A stretch of DNA of 52,260 bases from Candidatus Proelusimicrobium tauri. Lineage in GTDB: Bacteria > Elusimicrobiota > Elusimicrobia > Elusimicrobiales > Elusimicrobiaceae. Every line of letters begins with the position of its first letter. Positions within the stretch are counted from its first letter, which is position 1. This document shows positions 42,020 to 50,287 of this stretch, in pieces. The notes beneath the pieces are model-generated. The model was not told the origin of the DNA. It did no database searches and saw nothing but the letters and a program-made list of their open reading frames with translations. The stretch spans positions 425,241 to 477,500 of the forward strand of contig DBYY01000009.1 in assembly GCA_002311025.1 (NCBI GenBank), read 5' to 3'. Made by a program: the position numbers and the translations under genes.

Positions 42020-42910
42020 ATGGTTTTAACAGTAATTTTAATTTTTTTATTAGTTCTAACTTTAATAATAATCTTTATCTCTTATAAACAAAGTGATAGA
42101 ATTTTATATCGTAAATTTGATAAAAAACCTCTTGTTTTCTCACCGGAGCAATTTGATATTCCTTATAAGGATGTTTCTTTTAAAAATGATGAAGGATTAG
42201 AATTAAAAGGTTGGTTTATTCCCGCCAAAGTTCAAAGTGATAAAACAATAATACTTTTACACGGTTGGGGACTTAATAAAGGCGATTTATTTGCTAATAC
42301 ATCTTTTTTAAGAGAACAAAATTTTAATCTTTTTTATTTCGATTTTAGAAGTTCGGGCACAAGTCAAGCAGGGCGCAGTTCTATCGGTTATTTTGAAACA
42401 AAAGATGCCCAAAATGCTTTAGATTATATTTGTAAAACTTATCCCGAAGAAACAAAAAATATCGGTATTTACGGGCTTTCTATGGGTGCGGCAGTCGCAA
42501 TTTATACGGCAGCCCACAATAAATCAATTAAGTGTGTTGTATCCGAGTCCTGTTATTTTTCTTATGAAAAAGTTGTTGCGCGTTGGGCACGTTTACATAA
42601 ACACGTGCCTTATTTCCCGCTTGTGGCGTTGATTTTGTTTTTTGTTCGCAAGCGTTTAGGTGTTAATCCGGAAGATTTCTGCCCTAAAAATAATATCAAA
42701 AAACTTGCCCCAAGACCCATTTTAATCATAGGTGGCAAATCTGATAAACTTACTCCTAGACACGACGCAAGAAACTTGTTTTTAACCGCCCGTCATCCTA
42801 AACAACTTTGGCTTATAGAAGGTGCTCAGCATACAGATTGCGCGCAGAAAGCCGCACCTTTATATCAGGAAAGATTAGCGGAATTTTTTAATACAAATCT
42901 TGGCAAGTAG
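42020..42910 (+). CDS. Alpha/beta hydrolase with N-terminal membrane anchor
   Basis: 296 residues. One hydrophobic N-terminal helix (about residues 2-20) is followed by an alpha/beta hydrolase domain of the Bem46/YqkD type. The oxyanion segment is LLHGWG, the nucleophile elbow is YGLSMGAA (Ser), the acid is in IIGGKSDKLTP (Asp), and the His is in GAQHTDC. The substrate is unknown; relatives are esterases or peptidase-like serine hydrolases. The domain's side of the membrane is not clear. It ends 6 nt before the convergent glycerate kinase gene. Confidence 0.88.
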   Translation: MVLTVILIFLLVLTLIIIFISYKQSDRILYRKFDKKPLVFSPEQFDIPYKDVSFKNDEGLELKGWFIPAKVQSDKTIILLHGWGLNKGDLFANTSFLREQNFNLFYFDFRSSGTSQAGRSSIGYFETKDAQNALDYICKTYPEETKNIGIYGLSMGAAVAIYTAAHNKSIKCVVSESCYFSYEKVVARWARLHKHVPYFPLVALILFFVRKRLGVNPEDFCPKNNIKKLAPRPILIIGGKSDKLTPRHDARNLFLTARHPKQLWLIEGAQHTDCAQKAAPLYQERLAEFFNTNLGK

Positions 42911-42916
42911 AATATT

Positions 42917-44002
42917 TTATAGATTGCCAAGTTCTTCTTTTGCTACTTTTTTTAGAATTGTTTTTGCTTCCAATATGCTTTGAGGAATATTTTTAGCATA
43001 TTTTCTCAGTTCAATAATTTTTGTGATATTTTTTTCTTTAAGGATTTTTTTATTTTTCAATTTATTTTGTCCACAAATAAATATGATTGGTTTTTTATAC
43101 TTTTTGGCTAGGTGGCAAATTTCAAAAGGGGCCTTGCCGAAAAAAGTTTGCTTATCTAAAGAACCCTCAGTAGTAATAATTAAATCGGAATTTTTTATTC
43201 TTTTTTCAAGGTCTAAAAGTTTGCTGATATATTTGCTGCCGTCAATTAGTTTTGCTTTAAAAAAGGCTTTTAAACCGCTTGCAATTGCACCGGCAGAGGC
43301 ACAATATTTTGTATTTATATTTATTTTTAAGTCTTTTTTTACTGTTTTGGCATAATTGCTTAAGGCCTTTTCCAATATTAAAATTTCTTTAGGACCGGCG
43401 CCTTTTTGTTTACCGTAAACTTTCGCGGACCCTTGCTTACCGAGCAAGATATTTTTCACATCACATACGGCGGTAATTTTTATATTTTTTAATAAATTTT
43501 TTTTAGGTTTTTTTATTTTAGCAAGGTTAAGCAAAGATTTTGCCCCGAGTTCTAAAGTATTATTTTCTTTATCCAGAAATTGCCATCCAAAAACTTTCGC
43601 CGCGTCTGCCGCCCCTTCGCTTGAGGCAACGCCGCCAAGTCCTATATAAATTTGCTTTGCTCCGGCATTTATTGCTTCTTTTATAGTTAAGCCAAGACCT
43701 ATGGAAGAAGCACTCAAAATATTTAATTCTTCTTTTTTAAGATTTGCCATGGGGCAAACTTGCGCACTTTCTATAAAGGCGATTTTATCTACCAATAAAA
43801 AGGGGATTTTCTTTGTTTTTAAGATAGCATTCGGAATTCTTATAAATATTTTTTGTGCTTGCGGATAAACTTGTAAAACAGAGTCTAAAAAACCGTCTCC
43901 GCCGTCGGAAATTGTAAAGCCTTCAAATTTGTTTAATATTTGGCAGATTTCTTTTGCTTTTAGAGAACCTTTTAAAGCATTAGCCAGAACAAGAGTTTTC
44001 AT
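42917..44002 (-). CDS. Glycerate kinase (GlxK/GarK family)
   Basis: 361 residues of the type-1 glycerate kinase family, which phosphorylates D-glycerate to 2-phosphoglycerate (or 3-). Family features are the N-terminal NALKGSLKAKEI, ISDGGDGFLDSVL, GLGGVASSEGAADAAKVFGW (in two parts), the GAGPKEILILE segment and TTEGSLDKQTFFGKAP. It is Lys-rich. It starts 3 nt after the outer-membrane-like gene with no good ribosome binding site, so it is probably the second gene of that transcript. Confidence 0.9.
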   Translation of the reverse strand: MKTLVLANALKGSLKAKEICQILNKFEGFTISDGGDGFLDSVLQVYPQAQKIFIRIPNAILKTKKIPFLLVDKIAFIESAQVCPMANLKKEELNILSASSIGLGLTIKEAINAGAKQIYIGLGGVASSEGAADAAKVFGWQFLDKENNTLELGAKSLLNLAKIKKPKKNLLKNIKITAVCDVKNILLGKQGSAKVYGKQKGAGPKEILILEKALSNYAKTVKKDLKININTKYCASAGAIASGLKAFFKAKLIDGSKYISKLLDLEKRIKNSDLIITTEGSLDKQTFFGKAPFEICHLAKKYKKPIIFICGQNKLKNKKILKEKNITKIIELRKYAKNIPQSILEAKTILKKVAKEELGNL

Positions 44003-44005
44003 TTT

Positions 44006-45250
44006 TTAAAAAAACCAGTTTATTTTTGCAGCAATTAAATAAGATAAATTAGAACTTTCTTTTAAATCACCGGAGTAGGTATTATACCTCGCTTTAAACT
44101 CAAGTCCTAAATTAAGGTCTGCGATACTTCTTTCCACACCGAGTCCTGCTATTGCACTTATATTGGAAGAGTCTACTGTTTTTGTATCTTCCTGTATCCA
44201 TTTTGAACCGTCATAGGTATTTAAGTTTTTGTTTACATTTACACTTGCAAACCCTGTTCCTGCTTGTAAATAAAAGCGGGTAGTGCTTTGTGGGTTTAAA
44301 TAATAATTTGCTTTTAAATCTATATCGTAAACCTGACCGGAAGTTTCAATATGCGTGGATGCGTTCGGATCAAATTTATTTTTGGAAAGCATACCTATCA
44401 TAAGATCTCCGCCGAGCCAAAGGTGTTTATTCATTTTTCTTAAATAAGAAATACCGAAGGCGACATTTGAAGAAGATATATCTTCACTTTTACCTGCGCC
44501 ATAGCCGGATAAATTCAACTTTAAAGGCAAATTTTGGTAACCGAGAAGGACTTCAAAATTATTTTTAGAATAATCTTTTTTAAAATCTTGGCTTGTTTCG
44601 TCAATTTGTTTTTTTGCTTTTTCCTTTTTTGCAGGGGAGGCTTCTTGTTCTTCCGTATCTTCTTGCGAATCTTTATTATTAAATCTTACATAAACATCTT
44701 TTGGCGCTTCTACGACAGGTTTAGAAGGAAAGAGTTTTTCCAAATCTGAGTCAAATTCGATACCGGTTGCCGAAACGGAACTACCTGCGGCGGCTTTAAC
44801 TTGCGCTTGTTCTAAATCGGTTGCTTGGGCGTTTCTTTCGGCCAATTCTTTTGCTGCCTGTGCTTCTAATTCCTGTTTATTCTCAATATATTTTTTTTGT
44901 TTTTCCGCTTCGTTATAGTCGTAAATTTCCATAGAAGAAATTTGTGGAACATCAATGTTTACAAGCCCGCTATCTGTGTTTAGGGATAAGGTAAACTCGT
45001 CCATATCAACGATATTACCTATAAATTCGCCACCGCCTTTTAAAATAATACGGTGTAAATCGGGCATAATTTTTTCAACTTCCCTTTGATTTATGGCGAT
45101 ATTACCATAGGAAGTTTTTACATTTAAGATATACTCTGTTTGCCCTACAATTGAGCCATTGATAATCAGGCCATTTTTAAGTTTAATGGCTTCGGCCTGA
45201 ATTACAAAAGGTAATAAAACAAAAAGCAAAAAAAGGACTTTCTTTTTCAT
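44006..45250 (-). CDS. Outer-membrane-like protein with coiled-coil linker
   Basis: 414 residues with a signal peptide (about 1-19, ending IQAEA). The N-terminal beta-rich domain (about 20-110) has two similar units, KLKNGLIINGSIVGQTEYIL and LKGGGEFIGNIVDMDEFTL, each followed by an xIxxxxVEKIM- or SSM-like turn. A charged, Glu/Ala-rich helical region follows (about 115-150), then a linker, then a C-terminal domain of alternating strands (about 235-414) ending NWFF, typical of an outer-membrane beta-barrel. The GTG-started longer frame adds only 7 residues ahead of the signal peptide, so I chose the ATG at 45250. Function unknown. Confidence 0.82.
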   Translation of the reverse strand: MKKKVLFLLFVLLPFVIQAEAIKLKNGLIINGSIVGQTEYILNVKTSYGNIAINQREVEKIMPDLHRIILKGGGEFIGNIVDMDEFTLSLNTDSGLVNIDVPQISSMEIYDYNEAEKQKKYIENKQELEAQAAKELAERNAQATDLEQAQVKAAAGSSVSATGIEFDSDLEKLFPSKPVVEAPKDVYVRFNNKDSQEDTEEQEASPAKKEKAKKQIDETSQDFKKDYSKNNFEVLLGYQNLPLKLNLSGYGAGKSEDISSSNVAFGISYLRKMNKHLWLGGDLMIGMLSKNKFDPNASTHIETSGQVYDIDLKANYYLNPQSTTRFYLQAGTGFASVNVNKNLNTYDGSKWIQEDTKTVDSSNISAIAGLGVERSIADLNLGLEFKARYNTYSGDLKESSNLSYLIAAKINWFF

Positions 45251-45265
45251 ACTTTTACAAATAAG

Positions 45266-45297
45266 GGCCACGTTTTCTGTTTTTAAAAAACGTGGCC
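45266..45297 (-). terminator. Strong hairpin between the small membrane protein and outer-membrane-like genes
   Basis: GGCCACGTTTT (45266-45276) pairs perfectly with AAAACGTGGCC (45287-45297) around a 10-nt loop. It lies 10 nt beyond the end of the 45308 gene and 15 nt before the next start. On the minus strand it is followed by CTTATTTG, a poor T tract, so partial termination or an mRNA-stabilising role are both possible. Confidence 0.65.
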
Positions 45298-45307
45298 TAT
45301 TATTATT

Positions 45308-45628
45308 TTATCTGTGTTCTACTGCGTGTTTGATTTTTCTAAGGGTCTTTAATACTCTTGAAACAGTAATAAAGAATAAAGCAACAAGTAGATAATTAAC
45401 GGTATATTGAAATAAGACAAGTATACGACCTGAAACAGGATAACCTTGTCTTGTGGTTTCTGCCCAAGCCATAATCAGGGCTATTACCATAAACACTAGA
45501 GTTAAGATACTTAATACCTTATAGATGGTTGCAAGCCCTTTGAGGCAAAACAATCTGCTGCAAGCACATTGTTTTTTTGTGCAAGATTGCGGCATTGTTT
45601 CTTCTAAGTTTTGATTTTCTTCTGCCAT
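45308..45628 (-). CDS. Small membrane protein with cysteine-rich N-terminus
   Basis: 106 residues with two predicted membrane helices (about 35-55 and 68-88). The cytoplasmic-looking N-terminus has a Cys cluster CTKKQCACSRLFC that could bind metal or simply be palmitoyl-like surface Cys; the sequence does not decide. The C-terminus is basic. It faintly resembles DUF4282-type proteins but I do not assign it. A strong AAGGAG site precedes the ATG. It sits between recN and the outer-membrane-like gene. Confidence 0.75.
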   Translation of the reverse strand: MAEENQNLEETMPQSCTKKQCACSRLFCLKGLATIYKVLSILTLVFMVIALIMAWAETTRQGYPVSGRILVLFQYTVNYLLVALFFITVSRVLKTLRKIKHAVEHR

Positions 45629-45648
45629 AATTTTTTCTCCTTAATATT

Positions 45649-47304
45649 TTAAATTGTTTTTCTGGCTTCTTGTAGCATTTCTTTTGCGTGCAGTAAACCT
45701 GCTGACGCCTCTTTGCTACTACCTATCATTCTAGCAATTTCTTGGACTTTTTGCTCATCATTTAAAGCCGAAACCTTAACTTGGGTTTTATTTGCCTTAA
45801 TTTCCTTTGTAATAGCAAAATGATTTTGGGCATATACGGCGGCTTGAGCAAGATGGGTTATACAGAAAACCTGTCTTTCTTTTGCGGCTTTTTTGAGTTT
45901 TTGCCCAATAAGTTTACCCGTTTGCCCGCCTATACCGGAATCAATTTCATCAAAAACCATAGTAGGTGTTTGCCCTGCTAAAATAGTTTTAAGCCCCAGC
46001 ATTAAGCGTGATATTTCGCCACCGCTTGCGATATTCCTTAAAGGTTTTAAAGATTCCCCTATATTTGCGCTGAACAAAAATTCCACTTTATCTTTACCTT
46101 TTGTATTTGCCGATTCTTCTTCCTGAATATCTGTTTCAAAGCGCACTCCGGCAAAACCGAGCGGTTCAATTTCTTTAACTACAAGAGTATTTAATTTTTT
46201 AGCACCGATAACTCTTTTTTTATGTAAATCTTGGCATAAAATATCCAGTTCTTTTTGCTTTTCTTTTAATTCTTTAAAAAGTTCTTCTGTGTTTTTATCT
46301 GCGTTTTTAATATCGCTTATAGACTTTTCAAGTTTTTCTTTAAAAGACAAAACATCTTCTAGAGCGGGACCGTATTTTAATTTCAATTTTCTTAAATCTT
46401 CCTGTCTGCTTAACATTTCATCAAGAGTTTGGGGGTCTACTTCCAAAGAATCTTTATACTCAAAAATAGTATTTGCCGAGTCTTGAATTATGTTTTGGGC
46501 ATTTTCAAGTTCCTGAGCAACTTTTTCTAAATTATTATCAATTTGCGCCATTTGGCTTGTCTGTTGACTTGCTTTATCTAAAAGGGAGCAGACATTATCT
46601 TCGTTATCATTTAAGAGACTGTAAATGTTTTGTGCAAGTTCTAAAAGTTTACCGGTATGTTTAAGTTTGGGTAAAGCATTTTCTATTTCGGTATCTTCAT
46701 TTAAAACGGGGTTAACTTTTTGGATTTCTTCTAACTGATAAGAATAAAAAGCAAGTGCTTTTTGTTTTTCTTCTTCCGATTGATTAGATGCGGCTATTTT
46801 GGCTTTTATGTCTTCCGTTTTTTGATAGACATCTTTTACCTTGATAAGTTCTTTTTCAAGTCCGCAGAACTTATCTAGCATATCTATATGCGTTGCGGTT
46901 TTAAAAAGTGTTTGATGTTCGTGCTGACCGTGAAAATCAACTAAAAAATCACCGATTTTAGCAAGTTCGCTGACATTAGCGGTTTTATTATTTATAAGTA
47001 TCTTTGCCTTGCCTTTTTTGTCAATTTCTCTATATAAAGTAAAAGTTTTTTCTTTTATATCATATTTTTTTTGTAAATTTTCCGGTAAACTTTGGCTTGT
47101 AAAAATTGCTTTAACAATCATTTTATCGACATTATTGCCGATTAGCCCTAAGTCCGCTCTTGCGCCGAGTACAAAACTTAAGGCTTCAATTACAATTGAT
47201 TTACCGGCACCTGTTTCGCCGGTAAAAACATTTAGTCCTTCGGAAAAGTTTAAATCAATTTCCTTAATAATAGCAAAGTTATTTACATAAAGATTTTTAA
47301 GCAT
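45649..47304 (-). CDS. recN: DNA repair protein RecN
   Basis: 551-residue SMC-like ATPase for double-strand break repair. The N-terminus has FAIIKEIDLNF and Walker A GETGAGKS. A long coiled coil spans about 150-370. The C-terminal half has the ABC signature ASGGEISRLMLGLK and Walker B TMVFDEIDSGIGG. I chose the ATG sharing a base with the nadK stop (TAATG) over a start 15 nt upstream. The nadK-recN order is widespread. Confidence 0.97.
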   Translation of the reverse strand: MLKNLYVNNFAIIKEIDLNFSEGLNVFTGETGAGKSIVIEALSFVLGARADLGLIGNNVDKMIVKAIFTSQSLPENLQKKYDIKEKTFTLYREIDKKGKAKILINNKTANVSELAKIGDFLVDFHGQHEHQTLFKTATHIDMLDKFCGLEKELIKVKDVYQKTEDIKAKIAASNQSEEEKQKALAFYSYQLEEIQKVNPVLNEDTEIENALPKLKHTGKLLELAQNIYSLLNDNEDNVCSLLDKASQQTSQMAQIDNNLEKVAQELENAQNIIQDSANTIFEYKDSLEVDPQTLDEMLSRQEDLRKLKLKYGPALEDVLSFKEKLEKSISDIKNADKNTEELFKELKEKQKELDILCQDLHKKRVIGAKKLNTLVVKEIEPLGFAGVRFETDIQEEESANTKGKDKVEFLFSANIGESLKPLRNIASGGEISRLMLGLKTILAGQTPTMVFDEIDSGIGGQTGKLIGQKLKKAAKERQVFCITHLAQAAVYAQNHFAITKEIKANKTQVKVSALNDEQKVQEIARMIGSSKEASAGLLHAKEMLQEARKTI

Positions 47305-48137
47305 TATCTTTGCCCCCAATTAAGTTTTGTGGTAAGGGTTTCAAAAAAATCATAGTTTTTAGGATATAAAATTTTTAATTTTTGTTTGCTTTGCACTATT
47401 TTTACTATATCGTTATTTTGTAAAGCAAAATTCGTTTGTCCGTCTAAAGTCAAGTTGATAGTTATATCTTTTTTTGTTTTATCAAGTAAAATTTTTATTT
47501 CTTTATCTGCGGGCAAAACAAGTGGCCTTTGGCTTAAAGTATGCGGGCAGATAGCAGTTAAGATAAAGACATTTAAACTCGGCATAACAATAGGCCCGCC
47601 TGCAGCCATATTATAAGCAGTGCAACCGGTAGGTGTAGAAATTATCAAACCATCACCGAAATAATCTTTGACTTGGCTTTTATCTAAGTGTACATTAAGA
47701 TTTATTGCTCTTGCCTGGGCGGGTCTGATTACGGCTTCATTTAAAGCACAAGCACTAAAAACAATTTTCTTATTTCTGTAAACATCTGCTTTAAGTAAAA
47801 ACCTTTCTTGCTCTTTAAAATTATCTTTAAGAATATCTTGTAAAGTTTGTTTAAAATCTTTTTGCGTTTTTAAGGCGGCCAAAAAACCTAAGTTGCCACT
47901 ATTAATGCCGACAATTTTTATATTTAATTTGGCTGCTTTTTGTGCGGCGCTAAGCAAAGTGCCGTCCCCGCCTATACAAAAAATCGAATCTATACCCTTC
48001 TTGAAATCTTTACTTTCGGTATTAGTTAAATAATTTTCTATTTTGGCTGAGTCTAAGGCCATCTTCAAAGTTTTTGCGCTTTCAAGACTTAAAGCATTTT
48101 TCTTGTTTACATAAATAGCGACTTGTTTTAGTTTCAT
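47304..48137 (-). CDS. nadK: NAD kinase
   Basis: 277 residues. It phosphorylates NAD to NADP. The GGDGTLL motif (near residues 56-62) contains the catalytic Asp. NSGNLGFLA, the DGLIISTPTGCTAYNMAAGGPIV region (read in two parts) and the C-terminal ICPHTLSQRPLVLP are typical. It has no Shine-Dalgarno sequence; a TGC-TAAAAT extended -10 ends 7 nt before the ATG, so the mRNA is probably leaderless. It leads the nadK-recN operon and diverges from the 48185 gene. Confidence 0.96.
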   Translation of the reverse strand: MKLKQVAIYVNKKNALSLESAKTLKMALDSAKIENYLTNTESKDFKKGIDSIFCIGGDGTLLSAAQKAAKLNIKIVGINSGNLGFLAALKTQKDFKQTLQDILKDNFKEQERFLLKADVYRNKKIVFSACALNEAVIRPAQARAINLNVHLDKSQVKDYFGDGLIISTPTGCTAYNMAAGGPIVMPSLNVFILTAICPHTLSQRPLVLPADKEIKILLDKTKKDITINLTLDGQTNFALQNNDIVKIVQSKQKLKILYPKNYDFFETLTTKLNWGQR

Positions 48138-48144
48138 ATAAATA

Positions 48145-48153
48145 ATTTTAGCA
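48145..48153 (-). promoter_or_regulatory. Leaderless-type extended -10 of nadK
   Basis: Minus strand TGCTAAAAT (48153-48145), with the hexamer ending 7 nt before the nadK ATG and no ribosome binding site. Confidence 0.55.
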
Positions 48154-48172
48154 AATTAAGCCCTTAATAATA

Positions 48173-48178
48173 TACAAT
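48173..48178 (+). promoter_or_regulatory. Leaderless-type -10 box of the FG-GAP protein gene
   Basis: TACAAT followed by 6 nt (AGTATT) and the ATG at 48185. No Shine-Dalgarno sequence is present in the 47-bp gap shared with nadK. Confidence 0.5.
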
Positions 48179-48184
48179 AGTATT

Positions 48185-49528
48185 ATGAAAAAGTTTTTTA
48201 CCCTTTTAGCAGTTTTATTATTTTCCGTTGTTTTGTTTGCGCAAAACAGCGCTCTTGTTGTTAAACAAGAAGGCCTGAAAGTCTATTTAGATACTACGGA
48301 ACTTTCTTCTTCGATAAAAAGCGGAGATTCTTTTACTGTAACCCGTTGGGGAGAGGAAATTAAAAACCCACAAACGGGCAAGGTCTTGGGTAGAGATATT
48401 GAGGCCCGCGCAAAAGGTACTGTCCAAAATGTAGAACAGTTTTATGCTATCGGTCAACTTGAGAACCCTTTTGACGCCCAAAATCTCTATGCTGTTTTTG
48501 ATAAGGAAGAAACCTCATCCGTTTCACCGCGGGAAACTTCCGCAAACAGTAAAGAAGAAACACTTAAACCTTTGTGGCAAAGTGAAATTATTGAAGGCAA
48601 AATCAGAGCCTCTGCTTCGGGCGATTTAAACGGCGACGGTTTAAGCGATTTGATTTTGGCTTTTGATGATAATACTGTAAAAATCTATTCCTTAAAAGAA
48701 GATGTTTTAAAAGAAGAACTCACCCTTTCCGTTAATCCTTTAAGACGCATCATTTCTATGGATGCTGCTGATGTTAAAGGCGTGGGTAGCGCACAACTTT
48801 TTATAAGTGTTTTTGATACCAACTCCCAAAGATTTAATACCCTTGTTTATGAAGGCGGAGATAAAAGTTTACATCAAAACGGCATAATAAGCGGTATTGT
48901 TAAAGGTATATCTCCGTTTAATCAAAAGCGCCGTTTGTATGTTCAGGAAGTAAACTCTCTTTCCGGTAAAACCAGACAACTTACACCGGGCGTGCTTGTT
49001 TATGAAGATAATGCTTACAAAAAAGGGGAAAAAGTAAAATATCCGGAATTTGATAATATCTTCGGTTTTAATTTTGCACCGTTTAAAAAGGGTAAAGAAA
49101 ATCTTATTTATACGGCTTTTAATTCTCGCTTAAGAGTGCAATATGACAAAAAGAAAAGTTTTGTGGAAAGTCCGAAAGATATAGATTTCGGTAGCACACC
49201 GACAAGAGTTAAAGTCAACAGAGATGTCAAAAGAATATATTCTTCCTTGGGTATTTACCAATCTGCGCAAGAAGATATTCTTATAGCCGGTATAGAAAAC
49301 CAAACAAAATACGGTATTCTTTCGGAAACTTTCGGTTCTTATGAAAGTGCAATTTTATATATCTTAAAGTGGAATAAAGGTAATTTTGAAAAGTATTTAT
49401 CCGCAACAATTCCCGGCGTGGTCAGCGATATTATTCAGTCTCCGCTTGGCTCTTATGAAAATGTTTTAATCGTTCCTTTTACCAATAGAGCCGGAGATAG
49501 CGGTGTAATGCTTTTTGAAATTAAATAG
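48185..49528 (+). CDS. Secreted protein with an FG-GAP/VCBS-type repeat
   Basis: 447 residues with a signal peptide (about 1-20, ending LFAQN), so exported. The N-terminal part (about 20-110) resembles a flagellar-assembly- or SH3-like beta domain but is not assignable. From about residue 140 it looks like a beta-propeller: GDLNGDGLSDLIL at 146-158 is a calcium-binding FG-GAP motif, followed by similar strand patterns (MDAADVKGVGSAQLFIS). No enzyme motif is seen. A role in cell-surface binding or in monitoring of a substrate is only a guess. It probably has its own leaderless promoter. Confidence 0.8.
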   Translation: MKKFFTLLAVLLFSVVLFAQNSALVVKQEGLKVYLDTTELSSSIKSGDSFTVTRWGEEIKNPQTGKVLGRDIEARAKGTVQNVEQFYAIGQLENPFDAQNLYAVFDKEETSSVSPRETSANSKEETLKPLWQSEIIEGKIRASASGDLNGDGLSDLILAFDDNTVKIYSLKEDVLKEELTLSVNPLRRIISMDAADVKGVGSAQLFISVFDTNSQRFNTLVYEGGDKSLHQNGIISGIVKGISPFNQKRRLYVQEVNSLSGKTRQLTPGVLVYEDNAYKKGEKVKYPEFDNIFGFNFAPFKKGKENLIYTAFNSRLRVQYDKKKSFVESPKDIDFGSTPTRVKVNRDVKRIYSSLGIYQSAQEDILIAGIENQTKYGILSETFGSYESAILYILKWNKGNFEKYLSATIPGVVSDIIQSPLGSYENVLIVPFTNRAGDSGVMLFEIK

Positions 49529-49586
49529 ACAAATTAATTATAAAATTATATAAGTATTATATAGACAACTTAAGGAGATTTATTGT

Positions 49587-50273
49587 ATGGCAACCGAGCA
49601 AGCAGAAAAAAAGGAAATAATGGAAGTTTTGGATAAAGGCTTTGTAAAATTAGTTGATTTTATGGGCGGTGATATCCGTGCGGTCAGCGCGGCCAGAGTA
49701 TCTTTCGGCGGCACCAGCAAAGGTGAAGAAAGAGATAAGATGCTCATAAAATACTTAATGGAAAACAAACATTTAAGTCCTTTTGAACATTGTTATTTCC
49801 AATTTCATATTAAGTGCCCTATTTTTGTTGCCCGTCAATGGATGCGCCACCGCATTGCTTCATATAATGAAATCAGCGCTCGTTATACCGAAGTTAAAGA
49901 TGAGTTCTATTTGCCTAAAGCCTTCCGCATTCAAGATATGTCAAACAGACAAGGTTCTGTTGAAAGTGACAAACTTGATAATGCCGCTTTAAGCAAAATT
50001 TACGAAGAGGCCATAGAACATTCTTATCAGGCCTATCAAAAACTTTTAAAAGCCGGCGTCGCAAGAGAAATGGCACGTGGTATTTTGCCCGTTGCACAAT
50101 ATACACAATTTTATTGGACAGTTAATTTAAGAAGTTTACTTAATTTTATTTCTTTAAGAGCAGACAGCCATGCCCAGTATGAAATTCGAGTTTATGCTAA
50201 TGCTATTAAAGAAATTGTCAAGCAAAAAATGCCCTGGAGTTTTGAGGCGTTTGAGGCCTTACAAAATAAATAA
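49587..50273 (+). CDS. thyX: Flavin-dependent thymidylate synthase
   Basis: 228 residues. It makes dTMP from dUMP using methylenetetrahydrofolate and FADH2, releasing tetrahydrofolate. The ThyX motif RHRx7S is present at residues 87-97 (RHRIASYNEIS), with SARYTEVKDEFYLP after it and NLRSLLNFISLRADSHAQYEIR (in two segments) near the C-terminus. AAGGAG precedes the ATG. No thyA is seen. Use of ThyX means the cell needs less dihydrofolate reductase. Confidence 0.97.
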   Translation: MATEQAEKKEIMEVLDKGFVKLVDFMGGDIRAVSAARVSFGGTSKGEERDKMLIKYLMENKHLSPFEHCYFQFHIKCPIFVARQWMRHRIASYNEISARYTEVKDEFYLPKAFRIQDMSNRQGSVESDKLDNAALSKIYEEAIEHSYQAYQKLLKAGVAREMARGILPVAQYTQFYWTVNLRSLLNFISLRADSHAQYEIRVYANAIKEIVKQKMPWSFEAFEALQNK

Positions 50274-50287
50274 AAAGGAGTTTTTCT

